Positions 36,312-45,437 of a stretch of 64,000 nucleotides of DNA are shown here, piece after piece; within the stretch, counting starts at the first letter, position 1, and each line of letters opens with the position of its first letter. This DNA comes from Leptospira ilyithenensis (lineage in GTDB: Bacteria; Spirochaetota; Leptospiria; Leptospirales; Leptospiraceae). Position numbers and translations under genes: made by a program. The stretch covers positions 16,307 through 80,306 of the forward strand of contig NZ_RQHV01000052.1 of NCBI RefSeq assembly GCF_004771005.1. Direction: 5' to 3'. A model generated the notes under the pieces. That model did not search any database. It was not told the DNA's origin and saw nothing but the letters and a program-made list of their open reading frames with translations.

Positions 36312-38894
36312 GTGAAATCCCACATATCAATATTAATCCTCACTCTCATTACATCTTTCTCAGGCTGCACTGAACTTTTAATTCCTAAAAGAACCGAATC
36401 AATTTTGCTTTCCAATATTCCTTTCTTGGCTTTGTTCTTTTCATCTTCCTCTTCCGGGAATTCTTCATCGGCAAACGTAGGAACTGAAGGAGGGGTAGTT
36501 CAATCCCTTGACGGAAGTTTTAGTTTGGAAGTTCCCTCCGGAGCACTAAGTGAAACAAGACTTATTACGGTCACAAAAGATGCTTCTCCAATCGGAAACA
36601 TACCGGAAGGATATGGAAAAGGAACAGCAGTATATAAATTCGAACCGGAAGGTTTAACATTTATTAAACCAGCTTCATTTACAATTTATTATGACCAAGG
36701 TCAGATGACTGAGGGTGGGTTTGAGGAAAGGGCAATCTCGTTTTATTATGTAAAAAACGATTCTACTTTAGAAAAGATGAATACACTTTCTGTGGACTAC
36801 GCTCAAAACAAGATCGTAGTTGAAGTGAAACATTTTTCTTTTGGCGTTGGCCTTTCGGTTCAGGTTTGGCTTGTCGCAAGTGGTGTCATTTCCAATTCTG
36901 TTCCTGTTTCGAACATCGCAAATAACGTAATTGCCGAACTTTCCGATTTTGCTGCAAACGGTTATGCGAGTGTCGGCGCTTATTTCCAAGCAAATGCTTC
37001 TGTACTAGGTCCTTTTTTGAATCAATTGGTAGCAGTACTTGGTCATGATCCGGTGAGCACCGTTTTTCCAAACGAAGATTTTGATGGAGATGGTATTTCA
37101 AATTCTGAAGATCCTTATGTGGCTTCAACAGGACCGCAAGTAAGTATAGTTTCCTCGGGATCTACTTATGTGAGCGCAAATGGGGGAGCGATCAATACAA
37201 CCCAGTTCGTTTGGAAGTCGACGAAAGCGGGGACATATTCGATTCGTAAGGGTGCTACAAACTGTTCTACCGGAACGGTTATCAATTCTGGTTCTGTAAT
37301 TGCAAATACCAATCAAAGCTCCGGTACACTTACAGCATCCAGTGACTTGTTGATTGGATCCAATATTTATCGTATCTGTGTCGTGAGTAGCGGAGTTACG
37401 GGAGCAATTACCCAGTCTTTTGTTCGCGATGATACTGCACCGACTGTTTCGGTGACTCCTTCATCGGGGAGTTATGGAAACATACAAAATATAACATTGA
37501 ATTGTGGTGATGTCGGGGGTGCCGGTTGTTTTCGGATGGCCTATACGACAAACGGAACAACACCTGCTTTCGATTCTACTTGTGCAATCACAAACGGTTT
37601 GTTATATTCTTCGGCGGTTGTTACACCTGATGCATCTATAACCACATTAAAATTCAAATCTTGTGATTCAGCGGGTAATGTATCCGTGTTATATACCGAA
37701 TCCTATATTGTTGATTCGATTCTTCCCTCCATCACAATCAACTCGGTCTTGCCAGGATCTACCATCCAGGGAGGGGTCAGCCCCCAATTAAATTGGCAAT
37801 CCGATAAGAGTGGAAATTATACAATAAAAATCGGATCGGATTGCAGTTCCGGAATACTTGCGTCAGGCACTAATGTAAGCGGATCCGTTGTTAACGGCGT
37901 TGCGATAGCAACAACAGTCAGTGCGGGTGCTCAATTATCAGACGGTGCTCGAAAAGTTAATATTTGTGTGAGCAATCTTATTAATAATGTAGGAACTTCC
38001 GCTTCTACAATTACCGTAGACAGTGTAATACCTGCCATAGCCGTCACTCCGAGTTCAGGAACCTATAACCCTGTACAATTTGTAACTGCAACTTGTACGG
38101 ATGCGACTTCGGGCTGTCAAAAAATTGCTTATACAACGAATGGAACGGATCCTTCTTTTGATGTATCGGGGATAATCACAAACGGTAGTCTATATACGGG
38201 AAGTTTAGCTACACCGAATAATACTACAACGTCTTATAAATTTATCGCCCGTGATAATGCAGGACTTGTTTCAGGGATAACGTCAACCGCATATAATATA
38301 GGAACACCTCCCGTATCAATTGATTTCAATACAAGTTCGACTTACATTCGTGTAGGTAGCGTTAATTCCGGAACTATTCCTACCCAGCTAACTTTAACAA
38401 TGTCAAGTCCAGCTACGTCGGATACAGTCATCGGAATCAATTCAAGTGATATCTCAAGTTTGTCTGTTACAAATAATGGTGTAACCATTTTAACCGGCCA
38501 GACAAGCGCTAACGTGCTGTTAACCGGAATTGTGCAAAACTTGGCGGTTACATTGAGCGCAACTTATAATGGTGTGACTAGAACTACTTCGGTCAGAGTT
38601 GTAGGTGCTTCTGAAACTCCTCAGCTTGCTTCCATGACTTCTGTAAACAATTCCGTTCCGATCGGAAGCGGCCTTCTCTTTATGGTAAATCTTGATATTC
38701 CCGCATCGTCGGGAGGTGAAATGATTAGTTTGACTCTATCCCCCTCAGTTAGCGGAACCGTGCCTGCGGTCGTCACAGTGCCACAAAATCAAATATCTGC
38801 GAATTTCACTTTTAATGCGATGGTAGGCAATAGTACGACTGTCACCGCCACGTTAGGAATGATTTTTAAATCTCTTAATATTACTATTTATTGA
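36312..38894 (+). CDS. Multidomain surface lipoprotein (ZU5-like, TSP3 calcium, CHB_HEX repeats)
   Basis: 860 aa. Signal with lipobox FSGC. Domains in order: a ZU5-like domain at about 55-180 (VPSGALSETRLITVTKD); a calcium-binding thrombospondin-3-like segment DFDGDGISNSEDP near 257; then repeats with TPSSGSYGNIQNITLNC and AYTTNGTTPAFD, of the chitobiase C-terminal type, occurring twice; then an Ig-like tail. It is likely displayed on the cell surface. GTG start preceded by AAAGGCG. No catalytic site was seen. Confidence 0.8.
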   Translation: MKSHISILILTLITSFSGCTELLIPKRTESILLSNIPFLALFFSSSSSGNSSSANVGTEGGVVQSLDGSFSLEVPSGALSETRLITVTKDASPIGNIPEGYGKGTAVYKFEPEGLTFIKPASFTIYYDQGQMTEGGFEERAISFYYVKNDSTLEKMNTLSVDYAQNKIVVEVKHFSFGVGLSVQVWLVASGVISNSVPVSNIANNVIAELSDFAANGYASVGAYFQANASVLGPFLNQLVAVLGHDPVSTVFPNEDFDGDGISNSEDPYVASTGPQVSIVSSGSTYVSANGGAINTTQFVWKSTKAGTYSIRKGATNCSTGTVINSGSVIANTNQSSGTLTASSDLLIGSNIYRICVVSSGVTGAITQSFVRDDTAPTVSVTPSSGSYGNIQNITLNCGDVGGAGCFRMAYTTNGTTPAFDSTCAITNGLLYSSAVVTPDASITTLKFKSCDSAGNVSVLYTESYIVDSILPSITINSVLPGSTIQGGVSPQLNWQSDKSGNYTIKIGSDCSSGILASGTNVSGSVVNGVAIATTVSAGAQLSDGARKVNICVSNLINNVGTSASTITVDSVIPAIAVTPSSGTYNPVQFVTATCTDATSGCQKIAYTTNGTDPSFDVSGIITNGSLYTGSLATPNNTTTSYKFIARDNAGLVSGITSTAYNIGTPPVSIDFNTSSTYIRVGSVNSGTIPTQLTLTMSSPATSDTVIGINSSDISSLSVTNNGVTILTGQTSANVLLTGIVQNLAVTLSATYNGVTRTTSVRVVGASETPQLASMTSVNNSVPIGSGLLFMVNLDIPASSGGEMISLTLSPSVSGTVPAVVTVPQNQISANFTFNAMVGNSTTVTATLGMIFKSLNITIY

Positions 38895-38916
38895 AGAGCA
38901 CATAATGTTCGTTGTG

Positions 38917-40032
38917 TCACCGATCTTTAGATTTTTTTTCCTTCTTGAATTCGGAAGGAGTAACGCCCGTAAGTTGTTTGAATACTTGATTGAAATTGGA
39001 TTTGGTGTTGAACCCGGAAGAATAGGCAATGGACAAAAAGGTTTCTTCGGGATGATTTAAAATCCTTTCTTTTGCTTCCTCCACTCTGTATTTATTGATC
39101 AGTTGGAAATACTGGGTTTTTTCTTCCAAATTCAGATATTCGGACAATTTGTGAGTCGTGATTCCAAGAAAGGAAGAAAGTTTTGCCAAGGACAGATTTT
39201 CATCCAGATATACTTTATCTCTTTCCAATAGATCATTTAGCTTTCTACCGATAGCTATCAAATCGAGATTTTTTAAATGGGATTTTCTTATTTGTCTTTC
39301 TTCTTCAACAACTCTCTTTACTTCAAGGAAAAGTTCGGGATAACGTTGTTTTATCAGATATAGTAAAATCGGAATCATTCCTACAAAGATCAGGGGCACT
39401 CCTTGTCCAATTTTTACGAAGGAAAACAATTGTAAGGTAACAACCAGAACGATAAACAAAATGAAAACGGATATGTAAAAAACAATCCGCAAGTTTGCTT
39501 CCGAACGAAACCTAACAAAACGTATGTTTGTAAACACTTTGACAACAATGAATGCAAATTGAACGAATAAAGAGAAAAATGCAATCACTAGAGCGATCTT
39601 CACATTCCGGGGAGCGAAGATCCGAATCATACCATCTTCTTTCCATAAGTAATCTTTTTTGGAAACATCACTCAACATAAAAGGCATTAAGCTCAAAACC
39701 ACGATTCCTACGGGAATGCATCCTAAAATCCATGCTCTTTTGGAAAGGTCTTCCTGATTCAAGACCAAAGAGATATAAGAACGCACCAAAGGTCCGAGTA
39801 AAGTGACGAAGGGGAGAGGTGTCAAAAGAAGAAGTGGAACGGAAAGTATATGTCCGGAAAACAAGAGAAACGAATGAAAAAAATAATAAGAAAGAATTAA
39901 AAAAATCGCCGAAAGTCTTTTTTCTTTTTTTGAATTGGGTCGTAAGGAAATCTCGCCTACTGCGAAAAGCAAAGACAATCCGCTGAAAAAGAACAATAAA
40001 TATGTTAAATAAATTTCATTCGGGAAAGTCAT
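38917..40032 (-). CDS. Membrane-anchored AraC family regulator
   Basis: 371 aa. Seven hydrophobic spans occupy residues 1-225. The C-terminal ~120 residues hold an AraC HTH: LAKLSSFLGITTHKLSEYLN and FLSIAYSSGFNTKSNFNQVF, ending in KQLTGVTPSEFKKEKK. It resembles the other membrane AraC protein at 5797 but lacks its extracytoplasmic domain. It is convergent with the multidomain lipoprotein gene and divergent from the metzincin-like lipoprotein. Confidence 0.88.
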   Translation of the reverse strand: MTFPNEIYLTYLLFFFSGLSLLFAVGEISLRPNSKKEKRLSAIFLILSYYFFHSFLLFSGHILSVPLLLLTPLPFVTLLGPLVRSYISLVLNQEDLSKRAWILGCIPVGIVVLSLMPFMLSDVSKKDYLWKEDGMIRIFAPRNVKIALVIAFFSLFVQFAFIVVKVFTNIRFVRFRSEANLRIVFYISVFILFIVLVVTLQLFSFVKIGQGVPLIFVGMIPILLYLIKQRYPELFLEVKRVVEEERQIRKSHLKNLDLIAIGRKLNDLLERDKVYLDENLSLAKLSSFLGITTHKLSEYLNLEEKTQYFQLINKYRVEEAKERILNHPEETFLSIAYSSGFNTKSNFNQVFKQLTGVTPSEFKKEKKSKDR

Positions 40033-40144
40033 TTTGATTTCACTAAAATTAGAAATAACCCAAAGAATCCAGTGAAATTTCGTTTTTTAGTCCAAATTGT
40101 TCGGATTGGACGAACTGTTTTCGGTAACCCTTTATACTGGAAAG

Positions 40145-40987
40145 ATGTTTAGAACTTCAAACTTAAAACAAACGATTCTTATCTTTTCCCTATTAATTTC
40201 ATTTTTGTCGAATTGCCAGAAAGAACCGGAGCGTCAAAATGATGGCCTCGGAATTTTGCTTCTGTATTATTTGCGCAGTTATCAAAACCCGGACAGTCCT
40301 TCCGTATATTTCTCAACGGTTAGGCAGTTAAATCTGGAAGTTGCTTACGAACCGGGTGCAGAGCCGGAAATCGGCAACTTTGTATTAGGGGGAAGTTCCT
40401 ACTGGTCAGTTACGGAAGACAATCTAAAGGCAATATTTGCTGACAGAGGTTATTCGGTCGGATTTTCAATTCCTTCCAGCTTGGAAAATATGAAGTCGAT
40501 TCCTTCGCAAAATAAATCCCTTTGGAGCATAGCCGATATACTTGCTTTGAGCGCAAAATACCAATCGCAAAAGTCTGATTATACGACTGCAAGATTTTTT
40601 TTAGTTTTTGTTCGCGGATATTATAGTGATAACGGAACCGCAAGTCAGTCGACGATAGGCGTAAATATCTCCGGAACTCCTGTCACGGTAGTTTTTAAAG
40701 ATGTGGTAAATATTTCTTCTACGGCTACAAGACCGATTGCAGAGCAGGTTACCGTCATTCACGAAATAGGTCATGCTTTGGGATTTGTAAACGGAGGAAT
40801 TCCTCTTTCCTCAACCCACCAGGATACCGCAAATGGAAAACACTGTACCAATACGAAATGCGCAATGTACTATCAGGTGGAGTCGCAAAACAGTATTGTC
40901 AACTTTGTCCAGTCTTACATAAACAAAACGGATAAAATTGTATTTCAATCCGAATGCCTTGATGATGCAAAGAACTACAAACCGTAA
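40145..40987 (+). CDS. Putative metzincin-like metalloprotease lipoprotein
   Basis: About 280 aa. Signal with lipobox LSNC. The zinc motif HEIGHALGF near residue 215 is followed, after a short loop, by H (SSTHQD) and a cysteine-rich KHCTNTKCAMYY. HExxHxxG followed by CxM is reminiscent of archaemetzincins and other metzincins, where a methionine turn lies under the zinc. The third zinc ligand is spaced unusually, so the exact family is uncertain. ATG 40145 is chosen over the upstream TTG for the signal peptide. It is likely an envelope or secreted protease. Confidence 0.65.
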   Translation: MFRTSNLKQTILIFSLLISFLSNCQKEPERQNDGLGILLLYYLRSYQNPDSPSVYFSTVRQLNLEVAYEPGAEPEIGNFVLGGSSYWSVTEDNLKAIFADRGYSVGFSIPSSLENMKSIPSQNKSLWSIADILALSAKYQSQKSDYTTARFFLVFVRGYYSDNGTASQSTIGVNISGTPVTVVFKDVVNISSTATRPIAEQVTVIHEIGHALGFVNGGIPLSSTHQDTANGKHCTNTKCAMYYQVESQNSIVNFVQSYINKTDKIVFQSECLDDAKNYKP

Positions 40988-40997
40988 CTAAGACAGA

Positions 40998-41063
40998 ACG
41001 ATAAAAATACCTCCTTTGCAGTTCTTTTTAATTGAAAATTGATAAAATAAATATTTTTATCGT
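40998..41063. repeat. 12-bp perfect inverted repeat, 42-nt spacer
   Basis: ACGATAAAAATA (40998-41009) and TATTTTTATCGT (41052-41063) are exact reverse complements, just after the metzincin-like gene. The arms are AT-rich, so chance is possible. It might be a weak terminator, a regulatory RNA fold or MITE ends. Confidence 0.4.
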
Positions 41064-41114
41064 TTGAATTTTGCGGTCTTATTGTGAAAATCACATTGGA
41101 ACCGACCGAATCCG

Positions 41115-43322
41115 ATGCCAGACAGCTCAGAAAATCCTTTAGAGAATTTTTCCTTAGAAGACTCTACCATTTCCCAAAAAGAGGAATGGAATTCCGGGGC
41201 TGCTATTTTAGGATTACCCAAAAACCAAGGGAGATTTTCTCTTACTGCGCAATTGATATTGGAAGAATTGCGAGTGCGTCATCAAAGGCTTGCGATGCAC
41301 GGTAGTTCCGAAATAGCTCCGTCTCTTCTTTTAACACTCGATAGTATTTCAGAACTTCTGCTAAAAGCGGTTCAACTTACTGAAAATCACAAAACTCCGG
41401 AAGCGATCAGTGAAGCCTTGAAAGAACTTTCCGATTTTGGAAACGGATTTAAAGACAGATCCGTTTATTTTTATCCTTATTTTCTTAAGACTGATACAGG
41501 ACTTGTCGTTCGGGTCGCATTAGTTGCTCCACAAAACAAGGAAAAGACGGATATCATTCCTTACCGTAGAGCCTGTTTTAAATATTCCCAAGACATCATT
41601 GCCATATTGATGAAAAATTTTGCTTCCAGGGAAACCGTTATCGACGAAGAAAAACCGGGGGCGAGACTTTTATACCGGGATGGAAAAGGGATTTTGTTTT
41701 TAAATCCGAACGGATTTTCTTTTGAGTCCGATGCTGAATTCATTCTGAAAAAAGGATTTGAGCCTTATTTTTATATTCCCCTTCCCGATTTTATCGTAGA
41801 TTTGGTGAGTTATGCTAGCGCCTCTTCCAAGTTATACGAAATAAATAAAAACTATCATATCGTTTTATCCCAAAATTCTTTCTTGGACACTCTATTCAAA
41901 CACATTGCCGTGCAGTTGGACGCGCTTTCCGGTTTTTCGTTTCATTATCTCAAGAAGTTTGCCAAAGAAAATAAAATACTCAAAGCCCTGGATCAGATTG
42001 AGGATTTGGAGACAAAGATTCCGAGTTCGGGAAAGAGATTGGTAGAAGGCGGATGGAAGTTTGCGTACGAACTGATTTTTCTTATAAAAGGATTTCCTTT
42101 CGATCAGATCAAATCGGATGAATTGCAAAGAGTCAAAGATTCTTGTTTTGCTTCGATTGCCATTTTGGAAAAACTTTTGAATGAAATCCAATCCAAAGGC
42201 AAAGATATTTTGGAAACTAAAATAGCGGAAATCATAATTAAAATCAAAAATAGGGTAATGGATCATACGGAGAAAACTCTTAGCCTCAGTTTGATCAATC
42301 TGGAACAAGAAATTCAATTCCTACGATCTTTACCGAAATTTGAAGAGAAATCTGCCATTGAACAGTTGCAAGCTGGTTTGTCCAAATCTTTGGGAGTAAC
42401 TACTGCCGGAGTCGAATTAGATAAAGGAACTTTGGTTGCGGTAGACCAAAAATATTTTTCCGATGTTGTTATGAATACGAAAGATCTAGCTTTGAAAGAT
42501 CCTGTCTATAAGGAACATCTGGTTTTTCTGGAAGAAATCAAAAGGATTTTGAAAGAGAGAAAAGATGAAAATTTCGATACGCTTTCTGAAAATAAAGAAC
42601 CGAATGATTCCTCCCCTAAAAAAGAAATCGAAAAGGAGGAAACAAAAACTTCTGCTTTTAATCTTGCTGAGATTCAAAAAAATTTCAATCTTCCCGTAGG
42701 GATTATCACGGCTCTTTCCGGTTCGGTTCTTTCTATGATTATCGCAATTGCACTCAATCGTTTGAATAGTTTACTCACAGGCTTGTTTGCGAGCATCATG
42801 CTCGGTGTGATCTTGGCTTATGTTTTGCGAAAAGACGATTCCAAAAAAACAAACAAAGATAAAAGTTCTGCAAAAAATCATTCTGCCCAGGAAGAACGGT
42901 TTTTATCTCTTATCAAAGCATCCGAATCGTTTATTTATCCTAAAAAATACAATCATCTTCTTGATAAGGTGTATGACCCTAAAAAACTACGAAACCGGAT
43001 TGAAGAAAATTTAAGTGAGATCAAAAATCTGCTCTCCGCACAAGAGAGAAAAAAAGACGATCAAAAAATCATTTCCGAAGTAGAGCACGCTATTTTGCAA
43101 ATCTCTGCCGTGGTTCGAATTCCGGAAGCTTTACAAATAAAAGGGCGTACCAAAGAAATCATTGTTGGCAAAGCGGATTTAAAAACGACTTTGTTTCGGG
43201 ACAACTTGGCGGAATATTACCGCAAGGAAGCAAGCGCGTATCATTCCGACAAAGATATGGTAAACTATTTTAATTTTGTAATTCGAGAGATCGAGTTAGG
43301 ATATTCCAAGTATATAAAATAG
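41115..43322 (+). CDS. Large hypothetical protein with a C-terminal membrane hairpin
   Basis: 735 aa, not recognised. Residues 1-500 are soluble and largely helical with coiled-coil-like stretches (KILKALDQIEDLETKIP). A charged linker follows (about 475-515, rich in K and E). Two adjacent spans at about 535-575 come next (PVGIITALSGSVLSMIIAIA and LLTGLFASIMLGVILAYVL), then a basic cytoplasmic tail of ~160 residues. No catalytic motif was seen. A membrane-tethered scaffold is one guess. A terminator hairpin follows. Confidence 0.7.
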   Translation: MPDSSENPLENFSLEDSTISQKEEWNSGAAILGLPKNQGRFSLTAQLILEELRVRHQRLAMHGSSEIAPSLLLTLDSISELLLKAVQLTENHKTPEAISEALKELSDFGNGFKDRSVYFYPYFLKTDTGLVVRVALVAPQNKEKTDIIPYRRACFKYSQDIIAILMKNFASRETVIDEEKPGARLLYRDGKGILFLNPNGFSFESDAEFILKKGFEPYFYIPLPDFIVDLVSYASASSKLYEINKNYHIVLSQNSFLDTLFKHIAVQLDALSGFSFHYLKKFAKENKILKALDQIEDLETKIPSSGKRLVEGGWKFAYELIFLIKGFPFDQIKSDELQRVKDSCFASIAILEKLLNEIQSKGKDILETKIAEIIIKIKNRVMDHTEKTLSLSLINLEQEIQFLRSLPKFEEKSAIEQLQAGLSKSLGVTTAGVELDKGTLVAVDQKYFSDVVMNTKDLALKDPVYKEHLVFLEEIKRILKERKDENFDTLSENKEPNDSSPKKEIEKEETKTSAFNLAEIQKNFNLPVGIITALSGSVLSMIIAIALNRLNSLLTGLFASIMLGVILAYVLRKDDSKKTNKDKSSAKNHSAQEERFLSLIKASESFIYPKKYNHLLDKVYDPKKLRNRIEENLSEIKNLLSAQERKKDDQKIISEVEHAILQISAVVRIPEALQIKGRTKEIIVGKADLKTTLFRDNLAEYYRKEASAYHSDKDMVNYFNFVIREIELGYSKYIK

Positions 43323-43328
43323 CCAGAG

Positions 43329-43353
43329 ACGCACAGATTTTGCATTTGTGCGT
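43329..43353. terminator. Hairpin between convergent genes
   Basis: ACGCACA / TGTGCGT arms with an 11-nt loop lie just after the stop of the 735-aa gene and before the stop of the convergent FKBP gene, so it may terminate both. The stem is modest. Confidence 0.55.
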
Positions 43354-43375
43354 TGGTTGTAGGATAGTTTCGAAT

Positions 43376-43771
43376 TTAGTAAACTTTTATCAATTCAACT
43401 TCGAAAAACAAAGTAGAGTTAGGTGGGATGGATCCTGTTCCTTTTGCTCCGTAACCCAATTCGGGAGGGATGGTTAGCTTGCGAACTCCGCCTTCTTTCA
43501 TTCCTTTTACCCCTTTATCCCAACCTTTGATAACTTCACCTGTTCCTAAATTGAATTCGAATGGTTTTTTCCGATCTCTGGAACTATCGAATTTCACCCC
43601 GTTTGAAAGTTTGCCAACATAATGGACTGTAACATTTGAACCGGAATAAGCTTCTTTTCCTGTACCCAATTTAATGTCCTGAATGATCAGATCTTTTTCC
43701 GAAGAAATCATCGGGCTTTGTATTAGAAATGTAAGACAGAATGAGCAGAAAAACAGATACGTTCGTTTCAT
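43376..43771 (-). CDS. FKBP-type peptidyl-prolyl cis-trans isomerase, exported
   Basis: About 131 aa. A signal peptide (KRTYLFFCSFCLTFLIQSP) is followed by one complete FKBP domain: VTVHYVGKLSNGVKFDSS, FNLGTGEVIKGWDKGVKGM and IPPELGYGAKGTGSIPPN carry the active-site residues. It would catalyse prolyl isomerisation of envelope proteins. ATG 43771 is chosen because GGAGG lies 10 nt upstream and the signal starts there. Confidence 0.93.
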   Translation of the reverse strand: MKRTYLFFCSFCLTFLIQSPMISSEKDLIIQDIKLGTGKEAYSGSNVTVHYVGKLSNGVKFDSSRDRKKPFEFNLGTGEVIKGWDKGVKGMKEGGVRKLTIPPELGYGAKGTGSIPPNSTLFFEVELIKVY

Positions 43772-43856
43772 TTTAAGTAGTCCTCCCAAAGAGTGAAATC
43801 AAATCAAAGATCTTAGGGTTCAGTTCATTTTCCACTCTAATTTTATGGGAATTTAA

Positions 43857-45002
43857 TTAAGCTGCGCTACCTATTTGTTTTACGACTTCAATGTTTTGTT
43901 CGAACCTTTGTTTTTCAGAATAGGTTCTTGACTTATTTGAAAATTCAACGCCCAAAATAAGATTGCCCTCATCATCTTTTCTCCACCAAGCGACTCTGAC
44001 AAATACATGGAATGGCGCCTGCATTTTGAAAAACAGATCAAATAAAAAACCTTTCTGTTTCGGTAAAGTCATCATCAAATTGGAGTCATTGATTTTGATT
44101 TTAAGTCCTGTAGTGGAAATATCCAATACTGGAAATCGGGCTTCCGACCTGGCTAAATTTGCGTCTTTGATTCTTTCTACCATTTCCACCATCAACGTTT
44201 GTACCCGACTAACATAATCTTTTGTAATTTTGTTTTCTTTGCTCTGTACCCAAACGTATCCGATAGGGATTTGTTCTTCCAATTCATTTGTATAGATGAT
44301 TGGAAAAATCAGTTCCGATGCGGTTTTTTTATCTCTGTATTTTTGGATAGCAGCTTCCAAATGATCGTCAATCTCTTCTTCGTAATCTATGTAATTCGGA
44401 TCCGGGTTGTTGTACGATTTTAAATCACTGCAATCTTCCAGTAACAAAATCTTCTGAGTGCGTTTGACGACTTCAAAGGCTCTTTCCGAATCTGATTTGA
44501 ATACACTGATGGAAACAAAGTCATTCGGATTTTGATTTAGCTTTTTTTCATACTCTTCGAAATTCACACGTACAAGAGTCGGAATATTAAACATATTTGC
44601 TTCTATAATGGTCTTGGAACTAATGATGTTTGTGATGTTGACAAAACCTTCTTCGGTAACCGGATAACGTGGAGCTTGGCGGTCTTTTTTGGCAATAGCG
44701 ACTTTTTCCACCTTTAGCTTGACTTGGTGGTCGTCTACTTGGGATATAAAGGCACATTGAATTTCAATGTATCGGGCGAGCACTTTGGATAAAAAAATCG
44801 GCTCTTTCAAAGAGAAGTCCCAAACTTCCGGAAGTTGCAGAACGATCTCATCCGACCCCGGGGCAGCTTTTAGAATCATTCCAGATTGATCCAGATCACT
44901 CATCTTAACCAATATCTCTTGGTTGATTAAATATTTGAGAATGACGTGGTTTTTCTGTTCCGTATTTGTAATGTGGTCCATGGGACGGGAGTTCTTTTCC
45001 AT
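43857..45002 (-). CDS. PilZ-like domain protein (DUF1577 type)
   Basis: 381 aa. The central RQAPRYPV and C-terminal LDISTTGLKIKI pattern is that of PilZ domains, which bind cyclic di-GMP through R-x-x-x-R and D/N-x-S-x-x-G. Here the first motif is reduced to RQAPR, so binding is uncertain. The whole-length layout resembles Leptospira DUF1577 proteins. AGGAAAG precedes the ATG. It is divergent from the PP2C-kinase-regulator operon, with an inverted repeat between them. Confidence 0.7.
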   Translation of the reverse strand: MEKNSRPMDHITNTEQKNHVILKYLINQEILVKMSDLDQSGMILKAAPGSDEIVLQLPEVWDFSLKEPIFLSKVLARYIEIQCAFISQVDDHQVKLKVEKVAIAKKDRQAPRYPVTEEGFVNITNIISSKTIIEANMFNIPTLVRVNFEEYEKKLNQNPNDFVSISVFKSDSERAFEVVKRTQKILLLEDCSDLKSYNNPDPNYIDYEEEIDDHLEAAIQKYRDKKTASELIFPIIYTNELEEQIPIGYVWVQSKENKITKDYVSRVQTLMVEMVERIKDANLARSEARFPVLDISTTGLKIKINDSNLMMTLPKQKGFLFDLFFKMQAPFHVFVRVAWWRKDDEGNLILGVEFSNKSRTYSEKQRFEQNIEVVKQIGSAA

Positions 45003-45105
45003 ATCTTTCCTATTTCCGAATGTCTTTTTCGACGAAAGATAATTTACTTATCTATCAATTTTATATTGTCAATTTATTTACAAGAAAAGGAAAAAGCAAG
45101 AAAAA

Positions 45106-45183
45106 CTTACCCGGAGAGATCTTCAGAAAATTGAGTAGAAAACCGAATCCGGGACTGGGAGAGAGCTTTAGTCTCCGGGTAAG
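45106..45183. repeat. 12-bp perfect inverted repeat in a 435-bp gap
   Basis: CTTACCCGGAGA (45106-45117) and TCTCCGGGTAAG (45172-45183) pair perfectly across a 54-nt interior that has further GC-rich pairing potential (AATCCGGGACTGGGAGAGAG). The loop is too large for a simple terminator. It may be a structured leader RNA or a small MITE; no target-site duplication is obvious. The rest of the gap between the divergent genes shows no gene. Confidence 0.5.
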
Positions 45184-45437
45184 ATATGGTTCTCCTATTA
45201 TACTTAAGGATAACGATCGTTTGCTTTTAATTTAACAAAGGTTAGTTCGTTCTGTTTTTCAGCCAATTTACTGAAGAGTGCAATTTTTTAGGCATTTTGA
45301 ATAGAGATTGATCGGCAGGGAAAACAAAGGAGCGGATTAGCGGATTTTGGGACAAATTTTGTCCTGCGAGCCCTCGCTTCATAATGAAACGAATATACAA
45401 GAAAATCGAATCCGGGTAAAATTGATATGAGATTCGC

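Noticed and set aside
45106..45183. A tRNA or a cyclic-di-GMP riboswitch in the inverted-repeat region.
   Set aside because: The T-arm, anticodon arm and 7-bp acceptor layout are absent, and the conserved GEMM core is not visible on either strand.
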